64,000 nucleotides of DNA, from NCBI RefSeq assembly GCF_000478585.1, contig NZ_ARWI01000001.1, forward strand, positions 620,001 through 684,000. The letters are read 5' to 3'. The notes under the pieces are model-generated. The model made no database searches. It was given only the letters and a program-made list of their open reading frames with translations, and was not told where the DNA came from. The position numbers were made by a program, and so were the translations under genes. The stretch is from Thiomicrorhabdus sp. Kp2 (GTDB lineage Bacteria; Pseudomonadota; Gammaproteobacteria; Thiomicrospirales; Thiomicrospiraceae). Position 1 is the stretch's first letter. Every line of letters starts with the position of its first letter. Below are positions 36,434 to 46,271 of this stretch, piece by piece.

Positions 36434-38125
36434 TTAATCTCCAGACATCCATTGCTTAATTACATGCGCTGCAACTTTTGGATCTGATGCAACAATCGCT
36501 CTCACCTTCTCTAAAAGTTCGTGTTCAGCTTCAGACTCCGCTTCAGATTCAACTGCGGTTTGTTCAACCTCTTCATTCATCTGTTCAAGCGCTTTAGAAA
36601 TTTCATCTACATTTTCGAGCTCTTCCTCTTCCTCAGGCACATCTTCTGGGTACTCTAAGTAAGTTTCCTCTTTCTTCGATAGGTCACGCAACATAGGACG
36701 TATCACGCCAAAAATAATAATCAGAACCGCCAACCCTGCCAACAATTGTTTGATTAAATCCCAGAACCAAGACTCTTGCCAAATTGGCGTCATCTCAAGC
36801 TCTTCAGCAGGTGCTACCACAAACGAAGCATTTACCACACTCAATGTATCACCACGAGTTTCATCCAAGCCAACAGTATCACTAACCAAACGTCTATAAC
36901 GCAGCAATTCCTCTTCAGCTAACGGCTGTCTTACAATCTCACCATTTTCATCAAGACTGGTTTTATCATCCAAAACAACCGCTACGGATAATCTATGAAT
37001 ATTTCCAACCGAATTTTTTATATGACTAATTGTTTTGTCTAACTCATAATTCCTAGTCTTCTTTTCACTCGAACTTTTTAAGTTAGGATCGCCATCAGGC
37101 GTATAACCTTCTTCAGGTGCAAGCCCCGCTCTTGGTGGCTGATTGGTTAATGCGCCAGGGATTCCTGTTGGCCCTTGATTACGATTAATTTCTTTCACCT
37201 CCTGCTCTGAACGGATTGCCTCAGGATCAGGTTCATAATTTTCACGGGTTTGTTCTTGTTGCGTAAAATCAAGTTCAGCCGTAACTTGTGCACGAACTTT
37301 ACTCTCGCCTCCAACAATAGGAGCTAATAAACGAATAATACGACTTGATAGAGTTTCTTCAACTTGGCGAGTGTAATCTAGCTGCTTCATACTCATATTA
37401 AGCATGCCAGTATTTGAAGTTGAGTTTGTAAGAAGGTTACCATGCTGATCAACAACCGTGACTGACTTGGCGTCCATATTAGGAATACTGGATGCGACTA
37501 AGTAAACAATGGCACTCACTTGCTCTTCATTAAGCGTCCGACCTGGATATAATTTGACAACCACTGAAGCAGAGGGTTTTTGTTGTTTTCTAACAAAAAC
37601 AGAACGTTTAGGTAAACCGAGCATAACTCTAGCCGATTTCACTGAATTAATTGATGAGACGGATTTAGCCAATTCACCTTCAAGAGCTCGATGATATCTT
37701 GTTGTCTCTTTGAACTGCGAAATACCAAAACCTTGATCAATATCTAACAGTTGATACCCAGTTGCGGCTTGTTTTGGGTAACCAGCAGCCGCTAATTTAA
37801 TACGTAAAGAGTGAACCAAGTCATTGGGAACTAAAATACCGCCACTGCTATGATCTATTTGATACTTAACCCCTTCTTGATCTAAAGTCTGAACGATTTC
37901 ATTCATATCTTTAGCATCGACACTCCCAAAAAGAAGAGTATAAGGTGTGTTTTGTGACCAAAGAACAATACCAACCACTAAGGCAAGAGAGGCTGCAAGC
38001 GCAATAACCAGGCTAACTTGTTTAGCAACAGAAAGGGATGTGAGATTATTTAATAGCGTAGCACCCGCCCCTGAAGGGGGTTGAGTGTTAAGGGAGTTGT
38101 CGGCAGATGCTTGTTGATTGGCCAT
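36434..38125 (-). CDS. fliF: Flagellar MS-ring protein FliF
   Basis: FliF forms the membrane ring on which the flagellum is built. The 563-residue product has two membrane helices (VSLVIALAASLALVVGIVLW near 35-55 and LIKQLLAGLAVLIIIFGVI near 458-476), the ring-building motifs between them, and an acidic C-terminal tail that binds FliG (ending VAAHVIKQWMSGD). Length is standard. It is 58 bp downstream of fliE. Confidence 0.97.
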   Translation of the reverse strand: MANQQASADNSLNTQPPSGAGATLLNNLTSLSVAKQVSLVIALAASLALVVGIVLWSQNTPYTLLFGSVDAKDMNEIVQTLDQEGVKYQIDHSSGGILVPNDLVHSLRIKLAAAGYPKQAATGYQLLDIDQGFGISQFKETTRYHRALEGELAKSVSSINSVKSARVMLGLPKRSVFVRKQQKPSASVVVKLYPGRTLNEEQVSAIVYLVASSIPNMDAKSVTVVDQHGNLLTNSTSNTGMLNMSMKQLDYTRQVEETLSSRIIRLLAPIVGGESKVRAQVTAELDFTQQEQTRENYEPDPEAIRSEQEVKEINRNQGPTGIPGALTNQPPRAGLAPEEGYTPDGDPNLKSSSEKKTRNYELDKTISHIKNSVGNIHRLSVAVVLDDKTSLDENGEIVRQPLAEEELLRYRRLVSDTVGLDETRGDTLSVVNASFVVAPAEELEMTPIWQESWFWDLIKQLLAGLAVLIIIFGVIRPMLRDLSKKEETYLEYPEDVPEEEEELENVDEISKALEQMNEEVEQTAVESEAESEAEHELLEKVRAIVASDPKVAAHVIKQWMSGD

Positions 38126-38183
38126 TATAGAATCTTCTTGTCTTTAAAATTTACGCAGTTGAGCTAGAAAAGTATCCAACTCA

Positions 38184-38540
38184 CTACAAAGGCATATTTA
38201 TTACATCTTTATAGGCTTCAACGAGCTTGTTTCTTACCTGAGTCATTGCTTGAAAAGAGAGACTCGCCTTTTGCACTTGAAGCATAACTTCAGATAATTC
38301 CATTTCAGGATCACCCTGTTCAAAAGCATTTTTCATGTCGCCCGCTTTATGCTGCTCATGGTTTACAGATTGAACAGACTGCGCTAATAACTCGGCAAAA
38401 TTCGCCGCTTTATCTTGACCACTTTGTGCTGTTTCAGCGACATCCGCAACAGGTTTAGCTTCTGCTTGAGCAGCTAAAGAGCGCATTTGTAACATTAAAC
38501 TTTGTGTATCAATCGGATTCATCTGTTCTATTAACTCCAA
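38184..38540 (-). CDS. fliE: Flagellar hook-basal body protein FliE
   Basis: FliE joins the MS ring to the rod. The 118-residue product has a variable N-terminus and the conserved C-terminal part [20 protein letters not shown] with a short hydrophobic end. It is the first gene of the long fli operon and has a near-consensus sigma-54 promoter 71 bp upstream. Confidence 0.93.
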   Translation of the reverse strand: MELIEQMNPIDTQSLMLQMRSLAAQAEAKPVADVAETAQSGQDKAANFAELLAQSVQSVNHEQHKAGDMKNAFEQGDPEMELSEVMLQVQKASLSFQAMTQVRNKLVEAYKDVINMPL

Positions 38541-38610
38541 ATAGAAATACCGCCATTTCTATTAATTCTAAAGAATGTGACTTATTATCACATATTTTAG
38601 ACCTCTTTCA

Positions 38611-38625
38611 GCAATTGACATGCCA
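38611..38625 (-). promoter_or_regulatory. Sigma-54 promoter of the fliE operon
   Basis: On the minus strand TGGCAT-N5-TTGC, the best match with the cheA site, in the gap between flrC and fliE. Confidence 0.82.
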
Positions 38626-38690
38626 TATTTCTGTCAAAAAACAGACATAACACTAAACTAAGTTTAAAAGAGGCCGATAACAGGTTACTT

Positions 38691-40094
38691 TTAAGGAACG
38701 TCAACCCCTTGTTCTTTTAGTTTGGCAATTTTATAACGTAAAGTTCTGGGGCTAATATTTAATGCTTCTGCTGTTTTTTGCCTATGCCCTGAGTTTTGAC
38801 GTAAAGTTTCTAATATCATCTCTGTCTCGCGCGCTTTAAGATCCATCGGCAACTCAAGAGGTTTAAAATCATTCACCCGTATCTCATCACCTTGTTCTTG
38901 CAGTGAATCTTTAGCCACTTCTTCATTCGATGATTCACTATCGGCAGGGTTCATTAAAGAGTGTAGCGCATCATAACCATCATCCAGCAGAATGTTCTGC
39001 TCTTGAATGGTATCTCCAGACATCATTACCAACGCCCTTTGAATCACATTATCTAATTCTCGAATATTGCCAGGCCAGGTATATTGAATTAAACGTTTCA
39101 TAGCTGGCGCTGATATCATTGGCTGCACTCGTGAAGCACCACAATGTCGTTGAATCAAACGCTCTGCAATGGCGGCGATATCTCTAGGCCTTTCTCGTAG
39201 GGGCGGTAAATGCATTGGAAACACATTCAAACGATAGAATAAGTCATCCCTAAACTCACCATTAGCAATGGCTTTTTTCATATCCACATTTGAAGCACTT
39301 AGCACTCGTACATCAAGCTGAATGGGCTTAGCACTACCAATTCGTTCAACCTCTTTCTCCTGCAAAACACGTAAAATTTTTGCCTGTAAATCGGGTTTCA
39401 TTTCACCAATTTCATCTAAAAATATCGTACCACACTGTGCTTGTTCAAACTTACCTGGCATCGCTTTTGCCGCCCCAGTAAAAGCGCCTTTTTCATAACC
39501 AAACAACATCGCTTCTAACATACTCTCTGGAATAGCCGCGCAGTTGATGGCAACAAAGGGTTGTTTTGCTCGAGGTGACTGCATATGAATGTAGCGTGCA
39601 AGGACTTCTTTTCCTGTACCACTTTCCCCACTAATCAGAACACTCGCCTCACTCTCAGCTACTTTTTTAGACATCGCTTTAAGCTGTTGAGTGGCTGGAT
39701 CAGCAACCACAAAGTCGTCTTCGGAGGAGGCATCACGGTTAAAATACACCTTAGCTTTTTCAACCAGAACATCGGCTTCAAAGGGTTTAACAATATAATC
39801 TACAGCACCTGCTTTCATCGCATCAACGGCCTGTTCTATCGTACCGTAAGCGGTCATTAATACGATTGGCAGATAGGGTTTTACCGCGCGGATTTTAGTC
39901 ATTAAAGTATAACCATCCATTCCATCCATGCGGATATCACTAAAGACCATACCTATTTCATCATTTAAAGCGGCCAAGGCTTCTTCTGCACTACTGACAC
40001 TAATGATTTCAAAGCCATTCAAAGACAAGGTATCAACTAAGGCTTCTTGCAATTCTGAGTCATCTTCCACCACTAAAATTTTAGCAATACTCAT
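38691..40094 (-). CDS. flrC: Sigma-54-dependent flagellar response regulator FlrC/FleR
   Basis: FlrC activates class III (sigma-54) flagellar genes after phosphorylation by FlrB. The 467-residue product has an N-terminal receiver (phospho-acceptor Asp in VFSDIRMDG, Lys in YIVKPFEA), an AAA+ domain with [10 protein letters not shown] and the sigma-54-contact loop GAFTGA, and a C-terminal Fis-type helix-turn-helix (KTAEALNISPRTLRYKIAKL). It overlaps flrB by 4 bp. It could be labelled FleR in Pseudomonas nomenclature. Confidence 0.93.
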   Translation of the reverse strand: MSIAKILVVEDDSELQEALVDTLSLNGFEIISVSSAEEALAALNDEIGMVFSDIRMDGMDGYTLMTKIRAVKPYLPIVLMTAYGTIEQAVDAMKAGAVDYIVKPFEADVLVEKAKVYFNRDASSEDDFVVADPATQQLKAMSKKVAESEASVLISGESGTGKEVLARYIHMQSPRAKQPFVAINCAAIPESMLEAMLFGYEKGAFTGAAKAMPGKFEQAQCGTIFLDEIGEMKPDLQAKILRVLQEKEVERIGSAKPIQLDVRVLSASNVDMKKAIANGEFRDDLFYRLNVFPMHLPPLRERPRDIAAIAERLIQRHCGASRVQPMISAPAMKRLIQYTWPGNIRELDNVIQRALVMMSGDTIQEQNILLDDGYDALHSLMNPADSESSNEEVAKDSLQEQGDEIRVNDFKPLELPMDLKARETEMILETLRQNSGHRQKTAEALNISPRTLRYKIAKLKEQGVDVP

Positions 40095-41245
40095 GAGACT
40101 TCCTTTATAGACGTTAGAGGTAAACGCAAGCCAAATTGCGTACCATAACCAACAATGGATTTAACCCAAACTTCACCATTATGCGCTTCGGCAATAGCTC
40201 GTACTACTGCCAGCCCAAGACCCGTCCCTTTTGCACGACTGGTATAAAAGGGTTCAAATATTTTTTCTAAACGTTCCGCACTGATACCAGGGCCCTTGTC
40301 ACTGACCACTAAATCAACCTTATCTGCTGAGAGTTTATTGACGGTAACGGCAATTTCAGCTTTCTGCCCAACCACATCAATGGCATTACCCACTAAGTTT
40401 TGCAAAGCGGTCATTAAAGCATCTTTATCGCCAGTAACCACCAGGCCTGGTATAAAAGCGTTAAAACGAATGCGACTTTGGGACTGATTAACCTGAGCCT
40501 CAACACTCTGCTCAAGGTTGGCCAAAAGCTCTTCAATTAAAATTTCTTTTTCACTGCCCTTGCCTCCTTTAGCATATTGCAGCATATCTTTAACCAGAGA
40601 TTCTAAATGATTAAGGCTGTTAAGCGCTTTACCTACAAACTTTTCTCTTTTATCATCATCCAAGTGTTCAGAGTTCATTTGTGAAACATAAAGCAATGCG
40701 GAAGAGAGTGGTGTACGAATCTGATGTGCTAAAGAAGCGGCCATTTCGCCCATTGAATGTAAGCGCTGATGGCGACTTACATGCTCTTGAAGCTGTCTAG
40801 CAGATGTCACATCTTGAATGAGCAAAATTCGGCTTGATTCTTTATCTGAAGAGGTTTCGGATAATTGATAAACAATCTTATTATGTGTGATTAATTCACC
40901 TGCGTCATTGGTACTAAGAAACACATTCTTAATCACAATATCCCAATCACGATCAATCGCATCCCTACCTAATATCGTTTGAGCACTCGGGTTCATTTCC
41001 ACAATTTGGTTATGATGATTCAAAACAATAACCCCCGCTGGAAGCAACTCTAAAAGGCGACTTAGACGGTCTGCTACCTGTTTTTTCTCTTGGTCACTCT
41101 TTGCGAGCTGGTTCTGTAAGTGAGCCGCTTGGTTCTGCAAAGCTTCGTAAGAGGTCGTAAGCTGCATAGAGGTTTGGTTAAAGAGTTCAAAAGCCGCCTC
41201 TAACTCTTGTAAACGCTTTTGTTCTTCCATGTCTATTGAATCCAC
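40091..41245 (-). CDS. flrB: Flagellar sensor histidine kinase FlrB/FleS
   Basis: FlrB phosphorylates FlrC. The 384-residue product is cytoplasmic: a coiled coil (about 1-60), a PAS domain (LLPAGVIVLNHHNQIVEMNP, about 65-130), HisKA with the phospho-acceptor His in AASLAHQIRTPLSSAL (near 172) and HATPase with NLVGNAIDV, SDKGPGIS and GTGLGLAVV. It has no membrane helix, as in FlrB and FleS. FIPGLVV is encoded by a palindrome copy at 40438-40453. Confidence 0.93.
   Translation of the reverse strand: MDSIDMEEQKRLQELEAAFELFNQTSMQLTTSYEALQNQAAHLQNQLAKSDQEKKQVADRLSRLLELLPAGVIVLNHHNQIVEMNPSAQTILGRDAIDRDWDIVIKNVFLSTNDAGELITHNKIVYQLSETSSDKESSRILLIQDVTSARQLQEHVSRHQRLHSMGEMAASLAHQIRTPLSSALLYVSQMNSEHLDDDKREKFVGKALNSLNHLESLVKDMLQYAKGGKGSEKEILIEELLANLEQSVEAQVNQSQSRIRFNAFIPGLVVTGDKDALMTALQNLVGNAIDVVGQKAEIAVTVNKLSADKVDLVVSDKGPGISAERLEKIFEPFYTSRAKGTGLGLAVVRAIAEAHNGEVWVKSIVGYGTQFGLRLPLTSIKEVS
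40438..40453. repeat. Degenerate dispersed palindrome in flrB
   Basis: ACCAGGCCTGGTA core; encodes IPGLVV. Confidence 0.75.
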
Positions 41246-41263
41246 TTATTCATTAAACAGCCA

Positions 41264-42364
41264 TTACGATAAATCATACTTTCGAATTTTTTCAACCAAA
41301 GTCGTACGATTGGTTTGCAATAACTTAGCGGCTTGAGAGACGTTTCCATCTGTCTGCGACAAGGCTTTCTGAATCAGTTGAACTTCCATATCAACTAAAT
41401 AGGATTTTAAGTCCAACCCTTCATCTAAATTAGGTGAAGCCAATCCTGTTGCATTCAATGCAACACTAGCATCATTAGAGTTATTCTCTGCAGAATCATC
41501 GATTGCAGTTGGTTCTCTAATGAGATCTACTGTCTCTGTTTTAACATCATTGGTCTCTGCTGTTTTGGCTATTAACAGCTCTGCTGAATCATCAATATCC
41601 ACTTGGTATTTAGCAGGCAAATCATCATAATCAACTGGCAAACCTGGAAACAGAATAGAAAGGCGTTCAGACAAGTTTCCAAGCTCTCGAACATTACCAG
41701 GCCAGGTATAGGTTTGAAGTGCAATTAAGGCTTTTTCAGACAGGGTTGGAACTTTTCGACCCGCCTCCTGAATTTTATTGAACATATAATCCAGCAGTTC
41801 AACAATATCTTCTGGACGCTCTCTTAAAGAAGGCATTTCGATAGGGAATACATTTAGTCGATAGTAAAGGTCTTCACGGAAATCACCCGCTGAAATATTA
41901 TCTTCAAGATTTCTATGCGTTGCTGCAATCACCCTTACATCACACTCAAAACTCTTATTCCCCCCCACTCGTTCATAAATTCTTTCTTGAAGAACTCGAA
42001 GCAGCTTTACCTGCATTGGCAGAGGCATATCACCAATTTCATCCAAAAAGATCGAACCCTTTTCAGCCATTTCAAAACGACCTTTACGAGCCGTTATCGC
42101 CCCAGTAAAAGCCCCTTTTTCATGACCAAAAAGCTCACTTTCCAATAATTCACCTGGAATGGCTCCGCAGTTGATTGGAACAAATGAACGATTAGACCGA
42201 CCTGAAGCGTTATGAAGCGCTTGCGCCACCACCTCTTTACCTGTTCCAGATTCACCAAGAATCAGAACAGTTGCATCGGTTTGCGCTACTTGAAGGATAA
42301 GTTTTTTAACTTGTTGCATCGCGGAACTACTGCCCACGAGTGAAGTAAAAAGTTCTTGAGACAT
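41264..42364 (-). CDS. flrA: Flagellar master regulator FlrA/FleQ-like, without the N-terminal domain
   Basis: FlrA/FleQ is the sigma-54-dependent top regulator of polar flagellar genes. The 366-residue product starts directly with the AAA+ domain ([16 protein letters not shown], Walker [10 protein letters not shown] near residue 38, GAFTGA loop, [12 protein letters not shown]) and ends with a Fis-type helix-turn-helix ([20 protein letters not shown]). FlrA/FleQ are normally about 480 residues with an N-terminal receiver-like domain of about 125 residues, which is absent. The space upstream is occupied by the fliT-like gene, and no frameshifted remnant is seen. A near-consensus sigma-70 promoter lies just upstream. 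Confidence 0.82.
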   Translation of the reverse strand: MSQELFTSLVGSSSAMQQVKKLILQVAQTDATVLILGESGTGKEVVAQALHNASGRSNRSFVPINCGAIPGELLESELFGHEKGAFTGAITARKGRFEMAEKGSIFLDEIGDMPLPMQVKLLRVLQERIYERVGGNKSFECDVRVIAATHRNLEDNISAGDFREDLYYRLNVFPIEMPSLRERPEDIVELLDYMFNKIQEAGRKVPTLSEKALIALQTYTWPGNVRELGNLSERLSILFPGLPVDYDDLPAKYQVDIDDSAELLIAKTAETNDVKTETVDLIREPTAIDDSAENNSNDASVALNATGLASPNLDEGLDLKSYLVDMEVQLIQKALSQTDGNVSQAAKLLQTNRTTLVEKIRKYDLS

Positions 42365-42400
42365 TGAGTCGCCGTTTAATTGATTAACACCTAGGTAACC

Positions 42401-42429
42401 TTTATATACAGGTTTTCCATTGATGTCAA
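42401..42429 (-). promoter_or_regulatory. Sigma-70 promoter for flrA
   Basis: On the minus strand TTGACA, a 17-bp spacer, then TATAAA, about 37 bp upstream of the flrA start. This is the best sigma-70 element in the window and fits a master regulator transcribed by housekeeping polymerase. Confidence 0.8.
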
Positions 42430-42452
42430 AATTTTGGCAACATTTTTTTGGT

Positions 42453-42743
42453 TTATTTTAGATATGACTTTATTGATGAAACACTATTAGCATTTTTTTC
42501 TAAACCTTCTAGAAGTTTCTTTTGCGCCAACTGAATGTTTTCTTGTATCTTTTGATTGTCCGAGATCAATTCATTAGCGATTACATTTAAATCATTACCA
42601 TACGCTTTTTTGGCTTTATCCAGTTTTTGAATCCAATTGGACTCAAGCACGGAATAAAGCGCCCAGTCTTGATTTTCAGAAGCTATCACTAAGTTTTTAG
42701 AATATGACAGCAATGATACTTTTGTTTTTTCTAAATTCACCAA
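42453..42743 (-). CDS. FliT-like small flagellar protein
   Basis: The 96-residue, highly helical protein is encoded 1 bp after fliS. FliT chaperones FliD and sits at this position in many gammaproteobacteria. Sequence conservation in FliT is low; I see helices with [20 protein letters not shown] and [12 protein letters not shown], but no diagnostic motif. The call rests on size, composition and position. Confidence 0.55.
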   Translation of the reverse strand: MVNLEKTKVSLLSYSKNLVIASENQDWALYSVLESNWIQKLDKAKKAYGNDLNVIANELISDNQKIQENIQLAQKKLLEGLEKNANSVSSIKSYLK

Positions 42744-42744
42744 G

Positions 42745-43179
42745 TTATACTCTGAGTCTATCTAACTGTTCTTTACTGGCATTTTTTATATTTTCTGGCA
42801 TTTGCTGCCAAGCATCACTAATCGTTTGAATATGCCCAATCACTTCATCGATCATCTCCACGTTGTTTTTAGCTGATGACTGAAATAGTGTTTGATAACA
42901 ATATCCATATAGACCATTAAGGTTTTGAGCAACTTCGCCACCATGTTCTAAATCCAAATTCCCTCGCAAAGAGGCTAAAATAGCCAATGCTTTATTAATA
43001 TGCTCTGATTTCTTTTCATAGTTTTTTTGCTGGATAAAAACCTTGGCTAGGTTCATATTTTTAATTGCGCCTTCATAAAGCATTTGAATCAGTTTATGTG
43101 GTCCAGCTTCTGAAACCGCTGTTTCGACATAGTTATTAGCATATTGTTGAATAAATTGTTTTTTCAATACTGTATTCAT
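42745..43179 (-). CDS. fliS: Flagellin export chaperone FliS
   Basis: FliS binds flagellin C-termini before export. The 144-residue product has the conserved helical-bundle features QQYANNYVETAVSEAGPHKLI, then MLYEGAIKNMNLAKVFI and GEVAQNLNGLYGYCYQTLFQ. Length is slightly above the usual 130. It lies between fliD and the fliT-like gene. Confidence 0.93.
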   Translation of the reverse strand: MNTVLKKQFIQQYANNYVETAVSEAGPHKLIQMLYEGAIKNMNLAKVFIQQKNYEKKSEHINKALAILASLRGNLDLEHGGEVAQNLNGLYGYCYQTLFQSSAKNNVEMIDEVIGHIQTISDAWQQMPENIKNASKEQLDRLRV

Positions 43180-43215
43180 ATTGCTTCCCTATTGATATTT
43201 TCCTGCCTTGACAAG

Positions 43216-43231
43216 TTACCAGGCCTGGCAA
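43216..43231. repeat. Dispersed palindrome, near-perfect copy (intergenic)
   Basis: TTACCAGGCCTGGCAA, one mismatch, in the 75-bp gap between fliD and fliS. Confidence 0.85.
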
Positions 43232-43254
43232 CCGTATTCTGGCAAGGCTTCAAT

Positions 43255-45576
43255 TTAATTATTGTTATTATTTGAGAAAGTTGCTGTTAAAAAATCACTG
43301 GTTTGTTGTGAACTGGACAGTAATGACTGCAAAGACGAAAACTGCAGTTGATATTTAAGCAATAACGTTTCGTAACGCGCATCAAGCTTTGTGGTTTTTT
43401 CTTCATAGTCTGACAATTTATTTGTTAAAGAGTCAATTCTATCGCTTACCAAACCATTATCGTCACTCAAAAGATTATTAATCGTTTCATTTACTCGGCT
43501 TGCAAATCCTTGAGAAAACACAATATCCCCACGAGACCCTGTTGTACCACCCAGAATCTGAAACTCTAAACCTCTTACATCAGCTGGTTCAGAAGCAATA
43601 ACCGCATAATCAGAGATTTTAATTTTTCTGCCATCTTCGCTATCCGCATAGGCACCTAAACTTAAAGTACCCGCTGCTGTTGTAATGGTACCATCCACAT
43701 TCTGGCCTTGATCGCTTAAGTCTGCACTAAAACCCGCATTGGTGGCATTGCTAAAATTACTCAATGTAACATCGGATGAAACCCCGTAACGATTTGAAAC
43801 CACACTAAAGACGCCACCCTCTGTTGAAACACTCACTGAAGCTCCACTTGATGACGTTTCTGAAAGGTTATTAATCGAGGTACGCATTCTTTCGGCAAAT
43901 TCATTAAGTGTATATTTTCCAGCGCTAATCGTGGCTTGAGTAGCTATTGAACCATCAATGGAAACATCAAAAGAGACCGCAGCACCAGAAAGATCCATAA
44001 GTTGCTCACTCGCATAACTTCCTGAATTAAAACCTTGATTACCTAATAAAGTCGCTGAAGAGACATCAACCGTACCCGTTGTATTCGTAATTTCAAAACG
44101 ACCCTGAGATGGATCATACGCCACACTCACAGCTTGTCCTGTTTGAGTATTAATATCAGACTGTATCTGAGCCGCAACCAAGTCTTTGGTTGCATAAGAA
44201 CCTTGAGTAAAATTGACCTGCGTAGCCACACCACCATTAATGGATATTTGAAACCCAGCACCAGATTCTATATTTAATGCCTGAACAGGATCGTAAACAA
44301 CACCACCAGCAAGACGATACTCATTTGCAGCAAAGGTTGTTGCACCTCCAACGACAGTCGCCTTTTCTGCAAGCTGCGATATATTAACCGCATAGCTACC
44401 AGCCTGAGTCTTATCGCTACTACCTGTCACATTCATAAGAGGATCGGTAGTCTGTCCACTTTTAGCAAAAACATTGGCCAAACCATCTAGGTTGTTGGTT
44501 ATTAGATTATTCAATGTGGTTGTATCCACACTGAGCTTCCCTTCCAAATCGAACGACAAACCCGCCGCTGCCAAAGTATTTGGATCTGTTAACTGAGAGA
44601 TTGCACCACTTAAAGAGTCTCGTATTTGTCCTTTTAAATCTCTCAACAATGAACTACCTGCTAAATCACCAAAAAAAGCGTAGTCTTCAGATGCCGCTTC
44701 ATCTTCTGTTAACTCTTTATAAGACCCTAAATCATCCAAGATAGTATCGAGTTGATTATAAACATCCACAAAGTCTAATACGGTATTACTGATTGTTTCT
44801 GAATCAGAAGAGACCGATAAACTTTGAGTCGATTGCAGCGAGACCGATTTTAAGCTGATTTGGAGACCATCAATCACATCATCAAAGGTATTACTGTTAT
44901 TTGAAACGACCAAACCATTAATACTCATCAGCGCATCTTGAGCTTCAGATGTTGTAGTAAAACCATTGGTATCAAAATCTGCTAAGCCACTTAACGTTAT
45001 CTCAGAGGCTGCTCCAGCTTGTTTTGAAGAAAACATAAGCTGGTAGTTTCCACCATTGTTAATAATGGAGGCATTTACACCATAGTCGCCATTATTGATA
45101 ATATTTTGCAGGCCTTCTAATGTGTTATTGGAGTTATCAATGACAATATTTTGAGTTTGCCCACCCACACCAATTGATAAAGTCCCCATTGAAATAATAT
45201 CGGATGTTGAGCTATAGGATTTATTGGCAACCAATGTATGCGCTTGAGCTAATTGCAATGACTGAACTTGGTAAGAACCTGTTACAGGTACCCCATTAGA
45301 TTGAACAGATATAACGGAATCATCAGATGATGTTACTGCTCGGCCTTGAAACAGCGTTGGCGTAGATAAATTACCTAGATAGCTCTGAAATGCTTCGACA
45401 TTCGATTGAAGGTAATTAAGTGCACTTAATTCAGTATTTGCTTTGGTTTCTTTTGTCTCCAAAGTTGCACGAGGGCTAGCAACACCTGCCTCAGCAAGCA
45501 CCTTGGCCATATTTCCAATATCAAATGTGCTATTTGTTAACGAATTTAAAAGCGTTGTGCCAATTTCGTTTGCCAT
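43255..45576 (-). CDS. fliD: Flagellar filament cap protein FliD (unusually long)
   Basis: FliD forms the filament cap that folds flagellin at the tip. The 773-residue product keeps the family termini: N-terminal FliD domain and the C-terminal coiled coil (RIDSLTNKLSDYEEKTTKLDA... LLLKYQLQFSSLQSLLSSSQQTSDFL, cited in part), plus two or three inserted beta-rich modules in the middle (e.g. GGVATQVNFTQGSYATKDLV and DGSIATQATISAGKYTLNEFAE). Typical FliD is about 450-480 residues, so the surface domains are expanded by some 300. It has its own sigma-54-type promoter and leads fliS and the fliT-like gene. Confidence 0.93.
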   Translation of the reverse strand: MANEIGTTLLNSLTNSTFDIGNMAKVLAEAGVASPRATLETKETKANTELSALNYLQSNVEAFQSYLGNLSTPTLFQGRAVTSSDDSVISVQSNGVPVTGSYQVQSLQLAQAHTLVANKSYSSTSDIISMGTLSIGVGGQTQNIVIDNSNNTLEGLQNIINNGDYGVNASIINNGGNYQLMFSSKQAGAASEITLSGLADFDTNGFTTTSEAQDALMSINGLVVSNNSNTFDDVIDGLQISLKSVSLQSTQSLSVSSDSETISNTVLDFVDVYNQLDTILDDLGSYKELTEDEAASEDYAFFGDLAGSSLLRDLKGQIRDSLSGAISQLTDPNTLAAAGLSFDLEGKLSVDTTTLNNLITNNLDGLANVFAKSGQTTDPLMNVTGSSDKTQAGSYAVNISQLAEKATVVGGATTFAANEYRLAGGVVYDPVQALNIESGAGFQISINGGVATQVNFTQGSYATKDLVAAQIQSDINTQTGQAVSVAYDPSQGRFEITNTTGTVDVSSATLLGNQGFNSGSYASEQLMDLSGAAVSFDVSIDGSIATQATISAGKYTLNEFAERMRTSINNLSETSSSGASVSVSTEGGVFSVVSNRYGVSSDVTLSNFSNATNAGFSADLSDQGQNVDGTITTAAGTLSLGAYADSEDGRKIKISDYAVIASEPADVRGLEFQILGGTTGSRGDIVFSQGFASRVNETINNLLSDDNGLVSDRIDSLTNKLSDYEEKTTKLDARYETLLLKYQLQFSSLQSLLSSSQQTSDFLTATFSNNNNN

Positions 45577-45645
45577 AACCGCCGCTCCTGATCTTATAGA
45601 AGAATGTTTTTATTATATTAGATTTTGATTACTTTGAAATGACAA

Positions 45646-45660
45646 GCACCAAAAATGCCA
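45646..45660 (-). promoter_or_regulatory. Sigma-54 promoter for fliD-fliS-fliT
   Basis: On the minus strand TGGCAT-N5-GTGC with correct spacing, about 70 bp upstream of fliD. Confidence 0.7.
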
Positions 45661-45743
45661 ATCAAAATATTTCTTATACTATCTATAACGGCAATCAACA
45701 GAATACTTTAAGAAAATAAAAAGGTATCGATAAAAATTAGACA

Positions 45744-45768
45744 TAAAAAAAGCGGCCAAAAGACCGCT
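45744..45768 (-). terminator. Intrinsic terminator after flaG
   Basis: Minus strand AGCGG-T-C, TTTT loop, G-G-CCGCT stem followed by TTTTTTT. It ends the flagellin-flaG unit 30 bp after the flaG stop. Confidence 0.82.
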
Positions 45769-45797
45769 AAACACACAAGGGAAATGGTGCCACCATG

Positions 45798-46244
45798 TTA
45801 TACAGTTTCGTTAGCAAACATACCAACGAGTGGCGAATTTTTTTCAGAAGTCTGTTTACCCATCTCTAAGTATTGACCAATACTTTTAGAAATCGCTAAA
45901 AACTCTTCTGTAGGAATCTGACGAATCACTTCACCAGTCTCTCTGTCTTTTACAAAGATGATCATTCTGTCTGAATCTTCATCTTTTTCAAACTCCAAAT
46001 CATTTTGAAGTTTTTTTAACTGAGCGTTAATACCAGCCAACTGGTTATCAATCTCAGTTATATCAATTTGGCCATCAACCTCTTTTGCTTTAGTTTCTGT
46101 AGCTTTTACATTTTGTTGCACGCTGTTTTGTGAAACGTTTTGTTTAGCTGCATCACTCATAGCATTTGAGGTGATGGGAGCTTGTAATTCACCAGAGGGT
46201 ATCTTTATCGGACTATCAGGTCGCATAGAATTTATCATTGCCAT
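45798..46244 (-). CDS. flaG: FlaG-family protein (1)
   Basis: The 148-residue product has a disordered N-terminus and the FlaG C-terminal core: LQNDLEFEKDEDSDRMIIFVKDRETG (cited in part), EVIRQIPTEEFLAISK and a short tail ending SPLVGMFANETV. FlaG proteins affect filament length in other polar-flagellate bacteria. It is followed by a terminator and preceded 27 bp upstream by a second FlaG. Confidence 0.88.
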   Translation of the reverse strand: MAMINSMRPDSPIKIPSGELQAPITSNAMSDAAKQNVSQNSVQQNVKATETKAKEVDGQIDITEIDNQLAGINAQLKKLQNDLEFEKDEDSDRMIIFVKDRETGEVIRQIPTEEFLAISKSIGQYLEMGKQTSEKNSPLVGMFANETV

Positions 46245-46271
46245 ACTTCCCTCCTATATTCAAATCGTCAT

